A DNA stretch of 64,000 nucleotides from Tepidimonas alkaliphilus (GCF_007556595.1 NZ_VJNB01000011.1:30624-94623), one strand, 5' to 3'. Positions 44,147 through 55,317 are shown, counted from the stretch's first letter. Notes: generated by a model from the letters alone, not told the origin. Program-made: numbers and translations.

Positions 44147-44701
44147 CTAGACATTCGACTCGGCATCGGCCAGCCCAAGCCGGTCGCCTGCGGACAACGG
44201 CAGCGGCCGGGGGCAGCGCTCGTGCATCGGCGCCAGCGGCGCAGCCAGCAGCAACTCATCTTCGATCAAGCTGCGCAGGTCAAAACGCGGGCCGTTGGCC
44301 ACCAACAGATCTTCTTCGCAGCGCTCGTCTTCAGCCCAAGCGGCGGCCTCATCGGCCACAAAGCGAAACCAGCGATCCACTTCCAGCGGCTGCCAAAACG
44401 GCTCCAGGCAACGCTGGCACACCAGCGGCACGGCGCCCTGCACGCGCAGGTGCAACCAAAGCTGCCGCGTGGCCGCGGCGCCGCCCAGCAGGCGCAACGC
44501 GGCCGCCACCGGCGACGACGCTTCACGCCATTGCGCGCGCACTTGCCAAGCCACGCCAGGATGGCCTTGCGCATCCAATTGCGGCGCCTCAGCCCAAACG
44601 CGCTGCAGCCGCTCGATCGGCTGCACGCCGCGCAGCGGCTGCCCGCTGCGCGCCAGCCGCTCCAGATCGATCCAATCGTAAAACGCGTCGGACTGCTCCA
44701 T
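44147..44701 (-). CDS. yceD: YceD/DUF177 family protein (23S rRNA accumulation factor)
   Basis: DUF177 proteins such as E. coli YceD are needed for normal 23S rRNA levels; they precede rpmF in most bacteria. The 184-residue protein has the conserved cysteine pair in [20 protein letters not shown] and the acidic [18 protein letters not shown]. The ATG at 44701 ([10 protein letters not shown]) sits 58 bases from divergent pdxH. This is the first gene of the long leftward run ending at nagZ. Confidence 0.9.
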   Translation of the reverse strand: MEQSDAFYDWIDLERLARSGQPLRGVQPIERLQRVWAEAPQLDAQGHPGVAWQVRAQWREASSPVAAALRLLGGAAATRQLWLHLRVQGAVPLVCQRCLEPFWQPLEVDRWFRFVADEAAAWAEDERCEEDLLVANGPRFDLRSLIEDELLLAAPLAPMHERCPRPLPLSAGDRLGLADAESNV

Positions 44702-44759
44702 GGTTGGATTATCGTGCGCCGAGCCGCCGCCGCGCCGCGCGCCGTGCGATACTGCCAGC

Positions 44760-45392
44760 ATGGATCTCGCCGCGCTGCGCAAGAGTTACGAAAAGGCCGA
44801 ACTCAGCGAAGAGGTCGCCCACGCCAACCCCCTGCGCCAATTTGAGCGGTGGCTGCGCGAAGCCATCGAGGCGCAATTGCCTGAGCCCACCGCGATGACG
44901 CTGGCCACCGTCGGCAGCGATCTGCGCCCCAGCACGCGCGTGGTGCTGCTCAAAGGCTGCGACGAGCGCGGCCTCGTCTGGTACACCAACTACGACAGCC
45001 GCAAAGGCCGCGAGCTGGCCGGCAACCCCTACGCGGCGCTGCAATTTCACTGGGTGGAGCTGGAACGCGTGGTGCGCATCGAAGGCGTGGTCGAAAAAGT
45101 CAGCGCCGAAGAAAGCGACGCTTACTTTGCCAGCCGCCCGCTGGATCACCGTATCGGCGCCTGGGCCAGCCCGCAAAGCCAGGTGATCGACAGCCGCGCG
45201 GCGCTGGTGGCCAACGCCGCGCGCTACGCCGCGCAGTTTCGGATGAACCCGCCGCGCCCGCCGCACTGGGGCGGCTACCGTCTGCAACCCGACACCTGGG
45301 AATTCTGGCAGGGGCGCAAGAGCCGGCTGCACGACCGGCTGCGTTACCGCTGGCAGCAAGGTCAGTGGCTGCGCGAGCGCTTGGCGCCTTAA
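44760..45392 (+). CDS. pdxH: Pyridoxamine 5'-phosphate oxidase
   Basis: PdxH oxidises pyridoxine or pyridoxamine phosphate to pyridoxal phosphate with FMN, the step after PdxJ. The 210-residue protein has [20 protein letters not shown], the FMN-binding [20 protein letters not shown], and the C-terminal [19 protein letters not shown] 44760 is the family start. It stands alone between divergent yceD and the groESL promoter. Confidence 0.96.
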   Translation: MDLAALRKSYEKAELSEEVAHANPLRQFERWLREAIEAQLPEPTAMTLATVGSDLRPSTRVVLLKGCDERGLVWYTNYDSRKGRELAGNPYAALQFHWVELERVVRIEGVVEKVSAEESDAYFASRPLDHRIGAWASPQSQVIDSRAALVANAARYAAQFRMNPPRPPHWGGYRLQPDTWEFWQGRKSRLHDRLRYRWQQGQWLRERLAP

Positions 45393-45439
45393 GCAACGCC
45401 CGGCGCCACGCCGCAACACCGGCGATCGCGCTGCAAGCT

Positions 45440-45469
45440 CTTGAAAACATCAGCCAGCGCCCTTATGAT
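45440..45469 (+). promoter_or_regulatory. Heat-shock promoter of groESL (sigma-32 and sigma-70 overlap)
   Basis: CTTGAAA (45440-45446) is followed after 17 bases by TATGAT (45464-45469), giving a good sigma-70 promoter. The same -35 with CCCTTAT 13 bases further on also resembles a sigma-32 promoter. The -10 runs directly into the CIRCE operator. Confidence 0.6.
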
Positions 45470-45495
45470 TAGCACTCGCAGGCGACGAGTGCTAA
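45469..45495 (+). promoter_or_regulatory. CIRCE operator (HrcA binding site)
   Basis: TTAGCACTC, nine spacer bases, then GAGTGCTAA: a perfect match to the CIRCE inverted repeat bound by the heat-labile repressor HrcA. It starts at the end of the -10 box, 88 bases before groES. Confidence 0.95.
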
Positions 45496-45582
45496 CAACA
45501 GCCCTGTTGTAGGCGCTCCGAGCCCCTTTCCATCATTGGTGTGACCAACGCGTCTCATCTCGTCTCAACGACAGGAGATCCC

Positions 45583-45873
45583 ATGAAGCTTCGTCCTCTC
45601 GCTGATCGCGTGATCGTCAAGCGGCTGGAAAACGAAACCAAGACGGCCTCGGGCATCGTGATCCCGGACAACGCGGCCGAGAAGCCGGATCAGGGCGAGG
45701 TGATCGCCGTCGGCCCGGGCAAGACCAACGACAAGGGCGAGACCAAGCCGATGAGCGTCAAGGTCGGCGATCGCGTGCTGTTTGGCAAATACAGCGGCCA
45801 GACCGTCAAAGTGGATGGCGAAGAGCTGCTGGTGATGAAGGAAGACGACCTGTTTGCCGTGATCGAGAAGTGA
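45583..45873 (+). CDS. groES: Co-chaperonin GroES
   Basis: GroES caps the GroEL folding chamber. The 96-residue protein begins [15 protein letters not shown], has the mobile loop [20 protein letters not shown] and ends [16 protein letters not shown] 45583 follows AGGAG; 14 upstream in-frame codons are not used. Expression is controlled by the CIRCE/heat-shock promoter, and groEL follows after 73 bases. Confidence 0.98.
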   Translation: MKLRPLADRVIVKRLENETKTASGIVIPDNAAEKPDQGEVIAVGPGKTNDKGETKPMSVKVGDRVLFGKYSGQTVKVDGEELLVMKEDDLFAVIEK

Positions 45874-45928
45874 TCCGGCCCGGTGTCTGAGCCTGCATCG
45901 CGATCCGTCCCTTTTCCCCTATTGTTGA

Positions 45929-47581
<1,653 letters not shown>

Positions 47582-47620
47582 TCGGCGGCGCACGCACGCT
47601 GAGTTCACGTCCATAAGCGG

Positions 47621-47649
47621 CCGCCGGGGGCAACCCCGGCGGTTTTTTT
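47621..47649 (+). terminator. Rho-independent terminator of groESL
   Basis: CCGCCGGGG and CCCCGGCGG make a perfect 9-bp stem with a GCAA tetraloop, followed by seven T. This is the clearest intrinsic terminator in the window. Confidence 0.92.
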
Positions 47650-47679
47650 CATTCAGGGGCAGGCGGGTCGGACAAGTGC

Positions 47680-48627
47680 TCAGCGGGCGCCGGCGCTGTG
47701 GCCGGCCAGGGCGCGCAGCTCGCGCTCGTACGCCTGCAGCTGCGCGGCGGCGCGCTCGCGCTGCGCCGGCGTGGCGCGCGCGTGCCAGTCCGCCAGCCAC
47801 GCGCAGCCCTGCGCCCACGCCTCGTCCTGCCAGGCGGCCAGCACCGGATCGGGCGAGCGCCACGTACGCGCCCACAGCGCGCGCACCTCGGCGCGCGCCG
47901 CCTCGGCGCTCAGCCCGCGCAGGCGGCGTGCGGTATCGAGCCAGTCGGCCTGGCGGCGCTGGCGCTCGGCCCAGGCGAGATCCGGCCGGTAAGGGCTGGT
48001 GGCCAGCCGCTCGCGCAGCCAGCGGCGCTGGGCGTCGTCGAGCCGACCGTAGAACATCTCCAGCCGCTCGCGCGTGCGGCGCAGCCGCAGCCCGCGGTCA
48101 GGGTCGGGATCGCCCCAGTCGCGCCGCCACTCCTCGTCGCCCTCGGCCAGGCGGCGCTGCCAATGCGCCAGCTGCGCGTCGGTCAGCGTCGGCAGCCAGC
48201 GCGCCAAATCGTCCACGGTGCGCTCTGCGGCCTCACGCAGCAGCGCGCGCAGCGCCTCGCCCTCACGGCAGACGGCGGCCGCATCCGGCGTGCCGGCGGC
48301 CAGCCGCTGCCAGCGCGCCAGCAGCTCGGCCAGCGCCGGCAGCTGCTCGCGCCGGTGCCAGTCGTGCCAGCGGCGCAAAGCCTCGGCTGCGCCGCGGCGC
48401 TGCGCCTCGTCCAGATCCCAAAGGCTGTCGAGCCGCCACAGCGCGAGGGTCGGCAACCGCGGATAGGTCACCGAGACGACGCTACAGCCAGCCAGCCACA
48501 GCGCAGCCAGCGCCGCCGCCAGCCAGCCTGCCAGACGCGCGCCGCGGCGCGTGCGCTCACGCCGGCAGCAGCGCGCGAGCAACTTCGATGTGGCGCACCG
48601 GATGACGGGCCTTGTTGCCAAGCTCAT
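47680..48627 (-). CDS. DUF6279-like lipoprotein
   Basis: A lipoprotein of up to 315 residues, rich in Arg, Ala and Trp. A hydrophobic segment ends in the lipobox LWLAGC (Cys48 if counted from 48627), so it should be acylated and envelope-anchored. The mature part is helical, with YPRLPTLALWRLDSLWDLDE and many WLRERL-type repeats, resembling the DUF6279 family of proteobacterial lipoproteins. The true start is uncertain: the first 24 codons overlap the end of a gene remnant in another frame, and a TTG near 48582 could be used. No function is known. Confidence 0.65.
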   Translation of the reverse strand: MSLATRPVIRCATSKLLARCCRRERTRRGARLAGWLAAALAALWLAGCSVVSVTYPRLPTLALWRLDSLWDLDEAQRRGAAEALRRWHDWHRREQLPALAELLARWQRLAAGTPDAAAVCREGEALRALLREAAERTVDDLARWLPTLTDAQLAHWQRRLAEGDEEWRRDWGDPDPDRGLRLRRTRERLEMFYGRLDDAQRRWLRERLATSPYRPDLAWAERQRRQADWLDTARRLRGLSAEAARAEVRALWARTWRSPDPVLAAWQDEAWAQGCAWLADWHARATPAQRERAAAQLQAYERELRALAGHSAGAR

Positions 48628-48959
48628 GATCGATCACCGCCAGTCGCCTGGCGTCGTGGGCCGGTCGCGGCTCCCGCATCACGCCCGGGCTGTCGTCCAC
48701 ACGGCGCGCTTGGCGCAGGCGCCCATCGGTCCGGCACGCCTCGTTGGCCTCGAGCCCCTCGTCCAGCGTGACGATGGGCTCCGTCTTCACGCCGGAGCCG
48801 TTGAGGTCGAGCGGTCGAGCGCTGATGGCCTCCCGCAGCTTGGCGTTCGCGTTCGCCTTCGCGCGACTGGGCTGCCATGCCGAGCGATCGGCGCTCGTGC
48901 AGGAAGGCGCGCACCTTGTCGCGGAAGGCTTTTTTATCGAGGCTGAAGCGCCAATCCAT
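48557..48959 (-). pseudogene. Probable frameshifted hypothetical gene
   Basis: From ATG 48959, with AGAGG upstream, a frame reads MDWRFSLDKKAFRDKVRAFL and continues through HERRSLGMAAQ, then loses coding character. From about 48870 another minus-strand frame takes over, with strong G/C at third positions: AKLREAISARPLDLNGSGVK ... RRVDDSPGVMREPRP ... HELGNKARHPVRH, ending at 48557. Together they suggest one gene of about 130 residues broken by a single-base shift. I do not recognise the family. A sequencing error could give the same picture. Confidence 0.4.
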
Positions 48960-49106
48960 AGAGGAGCCCTCTTGCGAACCGGGACGGTGCACACGTCGTC
49001 TCCGACGTTGCGCCGTCACCGGCTGCGCGCATGGTAAGCGGGCCAAAGCATCAACGCCACGCTGGGCTGTGGCAACCCGCAGGCCGCGTCAGCTCGCATC
49101 CCTTCA

Positions 49107-49134
49107 TTCGCAAAGTCTCGCGTTGAGCTATAAT
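49107..49134 (+). promoter_or_regulatory. Promoter of tRNA-Asn
   Basis: TTCGCA (49107-49112) and a perfect TATAAT (49129-49134) with 16-base spacing, ending 11 bases before the tRNA. Confidence 0.6.
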
Positions 49135-49145
49135 GCAAGCTTCAT

Positions 49146-49221
49146 TCCCCGATAGCTCAGTCGGTAGAGCGCCGGACTGTTAATCCGTAGGTCCCTGGTT
49201 CGAGCCCAGGTCGGGGAGCCA
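49146..49221 (+). tRNA. tRNA-Asn(GTT)
   Basis: A 76-base cloverleaf with CCA encoded. The acceptor stem TCCCCGA pairs with TCGGGGA, the D-loop has AGCTCAGTCGGTAGAGC, the anticodon loop is CTGTTAA with anticodon GTT, and the T-arm is CCTGGTTCGAGCCCAGG. It stands alone, followed by a terminator. Confidence 0.97.
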
Positions 49222-49238
49222 ACCGAACTCCATCACCC

Positions 49239-49262
49239 AAGCCCGCCGTCAGCGGGTTTTTT
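49239..49262 (+). terminator. Terminator of tRNA-Asn
   Basis: AAGCCCGC and GCGGGTTT form an 8-bp stem (one G-T pair) with a 5-base loop, followed by a T-run, 18 bases after the tRNA. Confidence 0.8.
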
Positions 49263-49288
49263 CTTGACCGGAACCCGGATCACATCGC

Positions 49289-49618
49289 ATGGCGTCCGAC
49301 CTGATCGCGGTGATGACGACCCTGCCGGATGAGGCATCCGCTCAGGCGCTGGCCGAGCATTTGGTGCACCACCGTTGGGCCGCCTGTGTGCAGTGGCACG
49401 CCATCGACAGCGTTTACGAGTGGCACGGTCGGCTGCAGTGTGATCGGGAGTGGCGTTTGCTCGCCAAATGCCGCCGCGCCGACTGGACGGCGGTGTGCGA
49501 CGCCATCCGCGCCCAGCATCCTTATGAGCTGCCTGCGATCTGGTGCAGCCCGATCGAAACCAGCGAAGCGTATGGTGATTGGGTGAAGCAGCAGACCGAG
49601 CGTCCCGAGGCCAGCTAG
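49289..49618 (+). CDS. cutA: CutA family divalent-cation tolerance protein
   Basis: CutA forms very stable trimers of ferredoxin-like fold and is linked to metal tolerance, though its biochemical role is unsettled. The 109-residue protein has the family pattern MTTLPDEASAQALAEHLV, AACVQW, SVYEWHGRLQ and HPYELPAIWCSPI. It converges on folK. Confidence 0.9.
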   Translation: MASDLIAVMTTLPDEASAQALAEHLVHHRWAACVQWHAIDSVYEWHGRLQCDREWRLLAKCRRADWTAVCDAIRAQHPYELPAIWCSPIETSEAYGDWVKQQTERPEAS

Positions 49619-49635
49619 CCGCCCCGGCGGCGGCT
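49617..49635. terminator. Hairpin between convergent cutA and folK
   Basis: AGCCGCC and GGCGGCT form a 7-bp stem with a 5-base loop spanning the stops of the two convergent genes. It may work in both directions; T-runs are short. Confidence 0.45.
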
Positions 49636-50123
49636 TAGCCCCAAGGTTGGATGCGCTGCGACGCCACCGCGCGCAGCGCAGCGGGCGGCACGCGCTCGGG
49701 CGCCAGCTCCGCCAGCGGCACCAGCACAAAGGCGCGCTGCCCCAGGCGCGGGTGCGGCACCGTCAGTGTCGGCGAGTCGATGCGCGCCTCGCCGTAGAGC
49801 AGCAGATCCAAGTCGAGCGTGCGCGGGGCGTTGCGATAGGGGCGCTCGCGCCCGGCGCGCGCCTCCAGCGCCTGCAGCGCGGCCAGCAGCGCCGGCGCGG
49901 TCAGCGTGGTGGCCAGCCGCGCCACCGCGTTGCAGTAGTCAGGCCCGTCGGCCTGCAGCGGCGCGCTGCGCCACAGGCGCGAGGCGGCCCGCACGCGCGT
50001 GCCGGGCAGCTCGTCCAGCCAGACCAGCGCCTGCCGCACCTGCGCCGCGGCGTCGCCCAGGTTGGCGCCGAGCCCGACGTAGGCGTCGACCTCGGGCCGC
50101 GGGGCCGGGGCCGCCTCAGGCAT
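49635..50123 (-). CDS. folK: HPPK: 2-amino-4-hydroxy-6-hydroxymethyldihydropteridine diphosphokinase
   Basis: FolK pyrophosphorylates the pterin precursor of folate. The 162-residue protein has YVGLGANLGDAAAQVRQAL, SAPLQADGPDYCNAVARL and the signature RTLDLDLLLYG with HPRLGQRAFVLVPL. ATG 50123 lies inside the last codons of pcnB, an 8-base overlap; pcnB-folK is a common proteobacterial pair. Confidence 0.96.
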   Translation of the reverse strand: MPEAAPAPRPEVDAYVGLGANLGDAAAQVRQALVWLDELPGTRVRAASRLWRSAPLQADGPDYCNAVARLATTLTAPALLAALQALEARAGRERPYRNAPRTLDLDLLLYGEARIDSPTLTVPHPRLGQRAFVLVPLAELAPERVPPAALRAVASQRIQPWG

Positions 50124-51726
50124 CGCCTGCCCCGTCGCCGCCGGACGCAGGGGCGTCGCCGGCGCCGTCGCCCTTGGGCTTGCGGCGCCGGCGGCGGCGC
50201 TTGCGCGCCGCCGCCGCCGCGTCCTCGGCGGCGGGCAGCATCTCGGCGTCGCCCTGCGGCGCGGCCGCCGGCGGCGGCACCTCCGCCGCCGACGCGGGCG
50301 CCTCACCGCCCGCCTCGGCCTTGCGCACGCGGCGCCGCGCCTTGCCGCCCTTGGCGCGCTGCTGCTCGAGGCGCACGGCCTCGATCATGTCGCGGCGCAC
50401 CGCCTCGCCGGCCTGGGCGAAGGTCTCCCACCAGTGCACGAGTTCCTCCTCCACCTCGCCGACCTGCGCGCGCAGGCGCAGGAAGTCAAAACCCGCCCGG
50501 TAGCGCGGCTGCTCCACCAGCGTGAACGGCCCGCGGCCGGTGCGCTTGTCGAAGCGCGGCTGCATCAACCAGATTTCGCGCATATCCGCGCCCAGTTTGC
50601 CGCGGCCCGTCACGTCGCCGATGCGCGCGTCGAACACCTCGTCCACCGCTGCGGCCAGCGCCGGAAACGCCGCTTCGCCCTGCCCCTGGCGGCGCTGCCA
50701 CGCGGTGCGCACGTCCTGCCACAGCACGCAGGCGAGCAGGAAACTCGCGGCCACCGGCTTGCCCTCGGCGACGCGGCGGTCGGTATCCTGCAGCGCGGCG
50801 CGCACGAACGGCTCGTCGGCACGCTCCACCACCACGTCCAGCAGCGGGTAGATGCCGCGCGCCAGCCCGTTGGCGCGCAGCGCCTCGATGCTGGCGATGG
50901 CGTGACCGGTCTGCAGGAGCTTGAGCATCTCGTCGAACAGCCGGCTCGGCGGCACGTCGGCCAGCAGGTGCAGGTGCGCGGCCATCGGCGCGCGCGTCCT
51001 GGCGTCGAGCTTGAAGCCCAGGCGGCTGAGCTTGGCCTCGAAGCGCACCGCGCGGATGATGCGTACCGGATCCTCGCGGTAGCGCGTGGCCGGATCGCCA
51101 ATCATGCGGATGACGCGCTTGCGCGCATCCCGGATGCCGTGGTGGAAGTCCACCACCGTCTGCGTCTCCGGGTCGTAGTACATCGCGTTGATGGTGAAGT
51201 CGCGCCGCGCCGCGTCCTGCTCGATCGGGCCCCAGACGTTGTCGCGCAGCACGCGGCCGCTGGCGTCCACCGCCAGCGCCACGCCGGCCAGCGCGCGCCT
51301 GGAGCGCTCGTCGCCGACCACCGGCTCGGCCTGGCTCGGATCGACGTAGGCGCGGAAGGTGGAGACCTCCACCACCTCGTGCTCGCGCCCGCGGCCGAAC
51401 ACCACGTGCACGATGCGGAAGCGCCGCCCGATGATGAAGGCGCGCCGGAACAGCGCCTTGACCTGTTCCGGCGTGGCGTTGGTGGCGACATCGAAGTCCT
51501 TCGGCCGCAGGCCCAGCAGCAGGTCGCGCACCGCGCCGCCGACGATGTAGGCCTCGTAGCCGGCACGCTTGAGCGTGTGCACCACGTCCAGCGCGCGACC
51601 GTCCACCAGCGACGGGTCGATGCCGTGCACCGCGGCGGGCACGTCCTCGCGCTTGCCGAAGCGGCCGCGCCGCAGCGTCGGCCGCACGGTCTTGTCCAGC
51701 AGCTTGTCGATCAGGGTCTTGATCAT
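50116..51726 (-). CDS. pcnB: Poly(A) polymerase I
   Basis: PcnB adds poly(A) tails to RNA 3' ends and speeds RNA decay. The 536-residue protein has the nucleotidyltransferase core YIVGGAVRDLLLGLRPKDFD, RRDFTINAMYYDP, and the RNA-binding REDPVRIIRAVRFEAKLSR. After about residue 440 comes a low-complexity tail rich in Ala, Gly, Pro and Arg, including RKRRRRRRKPKGDGAG, longer than in E. coli. The ATG overlaps the HAD phosphatase stop by four bases. Confidence 0.95.
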   Translation of the reverse strand: MIKTLIDKLLDKTVRPTLRRGRFGKREDVPAAVHGIDPSLVDGRALDVVHTLKRAGYEAYIVGGAVRDLLLGLRPKDFDVATNATPEQVKALFRRAFIIGRRFRIVHVVFGRGREHEVVEVSTFRAYVDPSQAEPVVGDERSRRALAGVALAVDASGRVLRDNVWGPIEQDAARRDFTINAMYYDPETQTVVDFHHGIRDARKRVIRMIGDPATRYREDPVRIIRAVRFEAKLSRLGFKLDARTRAPMAAHLHLLADVPPSRLFDEMLKLLQTGHAIASIEALRANGLARGIYPLLDVVVERADEPFVRAALQDTDRRVAEGKPVAASFLLACVLWQDVRTAWQRRQGQGEAAFPALAAAVDEVFDARIGDVTGRGKLGADMREIWLMQPRFDKRTGRGPFTLVEQPRYRAGFDFLRLRAQVGEVEEELVHWWETFAQAGEAVRRDMIEAVRLEQQRAKGGKARRRVRKAEAGGEAPASAAEVPPPAAAPQGDAEMLPAAEDAAAAARKRRRRRRKPKGDGAGDAPASGGDGAGDA

Positions 51727-52457
51727 GGATGCGGTTCGAACAGATCCAGGATGCGCCAGCCGCGCGCGCGCGCCAGCTCGCGCAGGGTCGAGCCCGGGTT
51801 GGTGGCCACCGGCACGTCGGCGCGCTCCAGCAGCGGCAGGTCGTTGGTGGAGTCGGAGTAGAAGGTCAGGTGCACGTCGTCCCAGCCCAGCCCCTGCGCG
51901 GCCAGCCACTGCGCCACGCGCTCGACCTTGCCCTCGCGAAACGACGGCACGCCGGCGATGCGCCCGGTCAGGCGCCCCTGCGCGTCGCGCTCCAGCTCCA
52001 CCGCGATCAGGTCCTCCACGCCGAGGCGGCGCGCGATCGGCGCGGTGACGAAGGCGTTGGTGGCGGTGACGATGGCCACGCGCTCGCCGCGCGCGCGGTG
52101 CGCGGCCACCAGCGCGCGCGCCTCGGGCCGCAGCGCCGGCTCGATCACCTCGGCCATGTAGCGCGCGTGCGCCTGCGCCGCCTCCTGCGGCGTGCGCTGG
52201 CGCAGCGCCTCGGTGGCAAAGGCCACGTAGGCGTGGATGTCGAGCCGGCCGGCCTGGTAGTCAGCGAAAAAGGCGTCGTTGCGGCGCGCGAACTCGCCGG
52301 CGTCGGTCCAGCCGATGCGGGTGGTGAACACGCCCCACTCGTAGTCGGAATCCAACGGCAGCAACGTGTGGTCGAGGTCGAACAGCGCCACCGCGACACG
52401 GCCGTCGGGCGCGCGCGCGGCGGGGGCAGGGGGCAGCGGGCCGGTCGCCGTCGTCAT
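51723..52457 (-). CDS. HAD-IB (SerB-like) phosphatase
   Basis: A 244-residue haloacid-dehalogenase phosphatase. Motif I is FDLDHTLLPLDSD (Asp27 and Asp29), motif II lies in VAIVTATNAFVTAPI, and motif IV is FYSDSTNDLPLLERAD. It resembles HAD-IB proteins that act on small phosphate esters such as phosphoserine or histidinol phosphate; the substrate is not clear. It lies between hda and pcnB, a conserved place in Burkholderiales. Confidence 0.88.
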   Translation of the reverse strand: MTTATGPLPPAPAARAPDGRVAVALFDLDHTLLPLDSDYEWGVFTTRIGWTDAGEFARRNDAFFADYQAGRLDIHAYVAFATEALRQRTPQEAAQAHARYMAEVIEPALRPEARALVAAHRARGERVAIVTATNAFVTAPIARRLGVEDLIAVELERDAQGRLTGRIAGVPSFREGKVERVAQWLAAQGLGWDDVHLTFYSDSTNDLPLLERADVPVATNPGSTLRELARARGWRILDLFEPHP

Positions 52458-52468
52458 CGGGTCGTCCT

Positions 52469-53146
52469 TTAGGTCTCGGCCAGCATCGCGCGCACCAGCG
52501 GCACGGTGACCGGACGCTGGGTGCGCAGCGCGTAGCCGTCCAGCCGCTCCAGCAGCGCCGTCAGGCTGCCGAGGTCGCGCGCATGGCGCGCCAGCACGTA
52601 GTCGAGCACCTCCTCCGGCAGCGCAAAGCCGCGCGCCGCGGCCAGCCGCCGCAGCACTGCGCGGCAGGCCGACTCCGGCAGCGGCCGCAACGCGTGCACC
52701 TGCCCCCAGGCCAGCCGGCTGCGCAGGTCGTCGCGCAGCGGAAGGTCAGCCGGCGGACGGTCGCCGGCGGCCAGCAGCGGCCGCGGCGCGCCGCAGGCCG
52801 GCGTCTGGGCGTTGACAAACCAGTTGAACGCCGCCGCCTGGCGCGCCGCGTCGTAGCGCTGCACGTTGTCCAGCAGCACCGCCGCCCAGCCGTCGTCGAA
52901 CGGCTGCGGGGCAACGTCGGCGTCAAGCCAGCCCGCGCGCTCGCCGCGCTCGGTCAGCGCCAGCGCCGCCGCGCGCAGCAGGTGCGTCTTGCCACAACCG
53001 GGCGGCCCCCACAGGTACAGCGGCTCGGCTGGCCGCTCGCGCAGCCAACGCCGCAGCGCGTCCAGCGCCGCCTCGTTGCCGTCGGCGCAAAACGCCTCCA
53101 GCGTCGGCAGCGGGGCCAGCCCCAGGTCGAGCGCGAGCTGCCGCAC
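52469..53146 (-). CDS. hda: DnaA regulatory inactivator Hda
   Basis: Hda is a DnaA-like AAA+ protein that, bound to the DNA clamp, stimulates ATP hydrolysis by DnaA and prevents over-initiation. The 225-residue protein starts with a clamp-binding motif RQLALDLG, has Walker A GPPGCGKT (47-54) and a sensor/arginine region [15 protein letters not shown]. The start is GTG 53146 with AAGGAG upstream. It follows the permease gene by 5 bases. Confidence 0.92.
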   Translation of the reverse strand: MRQLALDLGLAPLPTLEAFCADGNEAALDALRRWLRERPAEPLYLWGPPGCGKTHLLRAAALALTERGERAGWLDADVAPQPFDDGWAAVLLDNVQRYDAARQAAAFNWFVNAQTPACGAPRPLLAAGDRPPADLPLRDDLRSRLAWGQVHALRPLPESACRAVLRRLAAARGFALPEEVLDYVLARHARDLGSLTALLERLDGYALRTQRPVTVPLVRAMLAET

Positions 53147-53151
53147 TGGGC

Positions 53152-54246
53152 TCACTCCTTGCGCGCCACGGGACCCGCGGCGGGCGGCGCGGCGAACAGC
53201 GCGCTGCGCAGGTAGAGCGCCTGCAGCCGGCGCAGCGCCACCAGCGCCACCGCCGAAGCCGGCAGCGCCAGCAGCACGCCGACGAAGCCGAACAGGTGCC
53301 CGAACGCCATCAGCGCGAAGATCACCGCCACCGGGTGCAGGCCGATGCGCTCGCCGACCAGCCGCGGCGTCAGCCAAAAGCTTTCCACCACCTGCCCCAC
53401 CCCATAGACAGCTGCCACTGCCAGCACGCCCCACCAATCCTGAAACTGCAGCAGTGCCGCCAGCAGCGCCAGCACCAGACCGACACCAAAACCGACATAC
53501 GGCACGAACACCGCCAGACCCGTGAAGACGCCGATCGGCAACGCCAAATCCAGCCCGACCGCCCACAGCGCCACAGCGTAGTACACCGCCAGCAGCCCCA
53601 TGACCAGCATCTGGCCGCGCAGATACTGACCAAGCAGCTCATCGGTATCACGCCACCAACTGAGCAACGCACCACGCCATGCGGGTGGAATCAGCGCTTG
53701 CACGCGCGCCCCCATTGCGTTCCAGTCCAGCAGCAGGTAATAGGCCACCACCGGCATCAGCACCGCGTTGCCCAGCACCGTGATCAACACGCTGCCACCG
53801 ATGCGCAGCGACGACAGCAGATGCGCCAGCAGTTGCTCCTCGTGACCGCTGATGAGGTTGCGCAGCAGTTGCCGCACACCTTCCACATCCACGGCCACGT
53901 CCAACCCCAGGCGCCGGGCGTGCGGCACCAGCCAGGCGTTGAAGCGCTCCAGCAGCGCCGGAATCTGCTCACGCAGCAGCGGCCACTGCTGCGCCAGCAC
54001 CGGCACGATGATCAGCACCAGTGCCAGCGCCAACAGCATCACGCCGGCGATTGCGACCCCTGCACCGAGCCAACGCGGCACCCGCCAACGGGCCAGCTGC
54101 GCCACCAGCGGCTGCAGGACATAGGCCAGCCCCAGTGCCAGCAGCAGCGGAAACAGCACCGGCGCCAACAACGACACCGCCCACCACACCGCCAGCGCAA
54201 CGGCCAACCAAAGCAAGGCTTGACGGAAAGCAGGGGAAATCGGCAT
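53152..54246 (-). CDS. AI-2E/PerM family membrane transporter
   Basis: A 364-residue membrane protein with about seven to eight helices and the PerM/AI-2E transporter pattern ([39 protein letters not shown]). Proposed substrates in the family range from autoinducer-2 to sodium ions, and none can be assigned here. It is divergent from purM with only 39 bases between, and lies upstream of hda, a conserved arrangement. Confidence 0.9.
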   Translation of the reverse strand: MPISPAFRQALLWLAVALAVWWAVSLLAPVLFPLLLALGLAYVLQPLVAQLARWRVPRWLGAGVAIAGVMLLALALVLIIVPVLAQQWPLLREQIPALLERFNAWLVPHARRLGLDVAVDVEGVRQLLRNLISGHEEQLLAHLLSSLRIGGSVLITVLGNAVLMPVVAYYLLLDWNAMGARVQALIPPAWRGALLSWWRDTDELLGQYLRGQMLVMGLLAVYYAVALWAVGLDLALPIGVFTGLAVFVPYVGFGVGLVLALLAALLQFQDWWGVLAVAAVYGVGQVVESFWLTPRLVGERIGLHPVAVIFALMAFGHLFGFVGVLLALPASAVALVALRRLQALYLRSALFAAPPAAGPVARKE

Positions 54247-54285
54247 CGGGTCACCGGTAGAATCGTTCTGATTTTACTGGCCGCC

Positions 54286-55317
54286 ATGAACACGACCCCC
54301 CTTTCGTACAAGCAAGCCGGCGTGGATATCGACGCCGGCGACGCGCTCGTCGAGCGCATCAAGCCGCTGGCCCGCCGCACGCTGCGCGAGGGGGTGCTGG
54401 CCGGCATCGGCGGCTTCGGCGCGCTGTTCGAGATCCCCAAGCGCTACCGCGAACCGGTGCTGGTCAGCGGCACCGACGGCGTCGGCACCAAGCTCAAGCT
54501 GGCCTTCGCGTGGGACATGCACGACACCGTCGGCATCGATCTCGTGGCAATGAGCGTCAACGATGTGCTGGTGCAGGGGGCCGAGCCGTTGTTTTTTTTG
54601 GACTACTTTGCCTGCGGCAAGCTCGACGTGGACACCGCCGCGCGCGTGGTGGCCGGCATCGCCCGCGGCTGCGAGGCATCCGGCTGCGCGCTGATCGGCG
54701 GCGAGACCGCCGAGATGCCTGGCATGTACCCGCCCGGCGAATATGACCTGGCGGGTTTTTGCGTCGGCGTGGTGGAAAAGTCGCGCATCCTCACCGGCGC
54801 CGACGTGCGCGCCGGCGACGTGGTGCTGGGACTGGCCTCCAACGGCGTGCACTCCAACGGCTTCAGCCTGGTGCGCAAGTGTCTGGAACGCGCCGGCGCC
54901 AACCTTCCGATGACGCTCGACGGCCAGCCACTGCGCGAAGCGATCATGGCTCCGACGCGGCTCTACGTCAAGCCGGTGCTGGCCGCCCTGCAAGAGCACC
55001 CGATCAAGGCGCTGGCGCACATCACCGGCGGCGGCCTGCTGGAAAACATCCCACGCGTGCTGCCCGAGGGGCTCGCCGCGCACTTGGTCAAGGGCAGCTG
55101 GCCGCAGAGCGAATTGTTCGCCTGGCTGCAGCGTACCGCCGGCATCGACGACCGTGAAATGCACCGCACGTTCAACTGCGGCATCGGCATGGTGGTGGTG
55201 GTGGCGCCGGAGCACGCCGACGCCACCGCCGCGACGCTGCGTGCGCAGGGCGAGACGGTGCACGTCATTGGCGCCATCGCGCCGCGGGGCGACGGCGCCG
55301 CCGTCGAGGTGCGCTGA
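54286..55317 (+). CDS. purM: Phosphoribosylformylglycinamidine cyclo-ligase
   Basis: PurM closes the imidazole ring in purine synthesis to give AIR. The 343-residue protein has the N-terminal [19 protein letters not shown], the ATP-binding [33 protein letters not shown] and [17 protein letters not shown] 54286 matches the family start. It stands alone between divergent perM and convergent sirB1-like genes. Confidence 0.97.
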   Translation: MNTTPLSYKQAGVDIDAGDALVERIKPLARRTLREGVLAGIGGFGALFEIPKRYREPVLVSGTDGVGTKLKLAFAWDMHDTVGIDLVAMSVNDVLVQGAEPLFFLDYFACGKLDVDTAARVVAGIARGCEASGCALIGGETAEMPGMYPPGEYDLAGFCVGVVEKSRILTGADVRAGDVVLGLASNGVHSNGFSLVRKCLERAGANLPMTLDGQPLREAIMAPTRLYVKPVLAALQEHPIKALAHITGGGLLENIPRVLPEGLAAHLVKGSWPQSELFAWLQRTAGIDDREMHRTFNCGIGMVVVVAPEHADATAATLRAQGETVHVIGAIAPRGDGAAVEVR

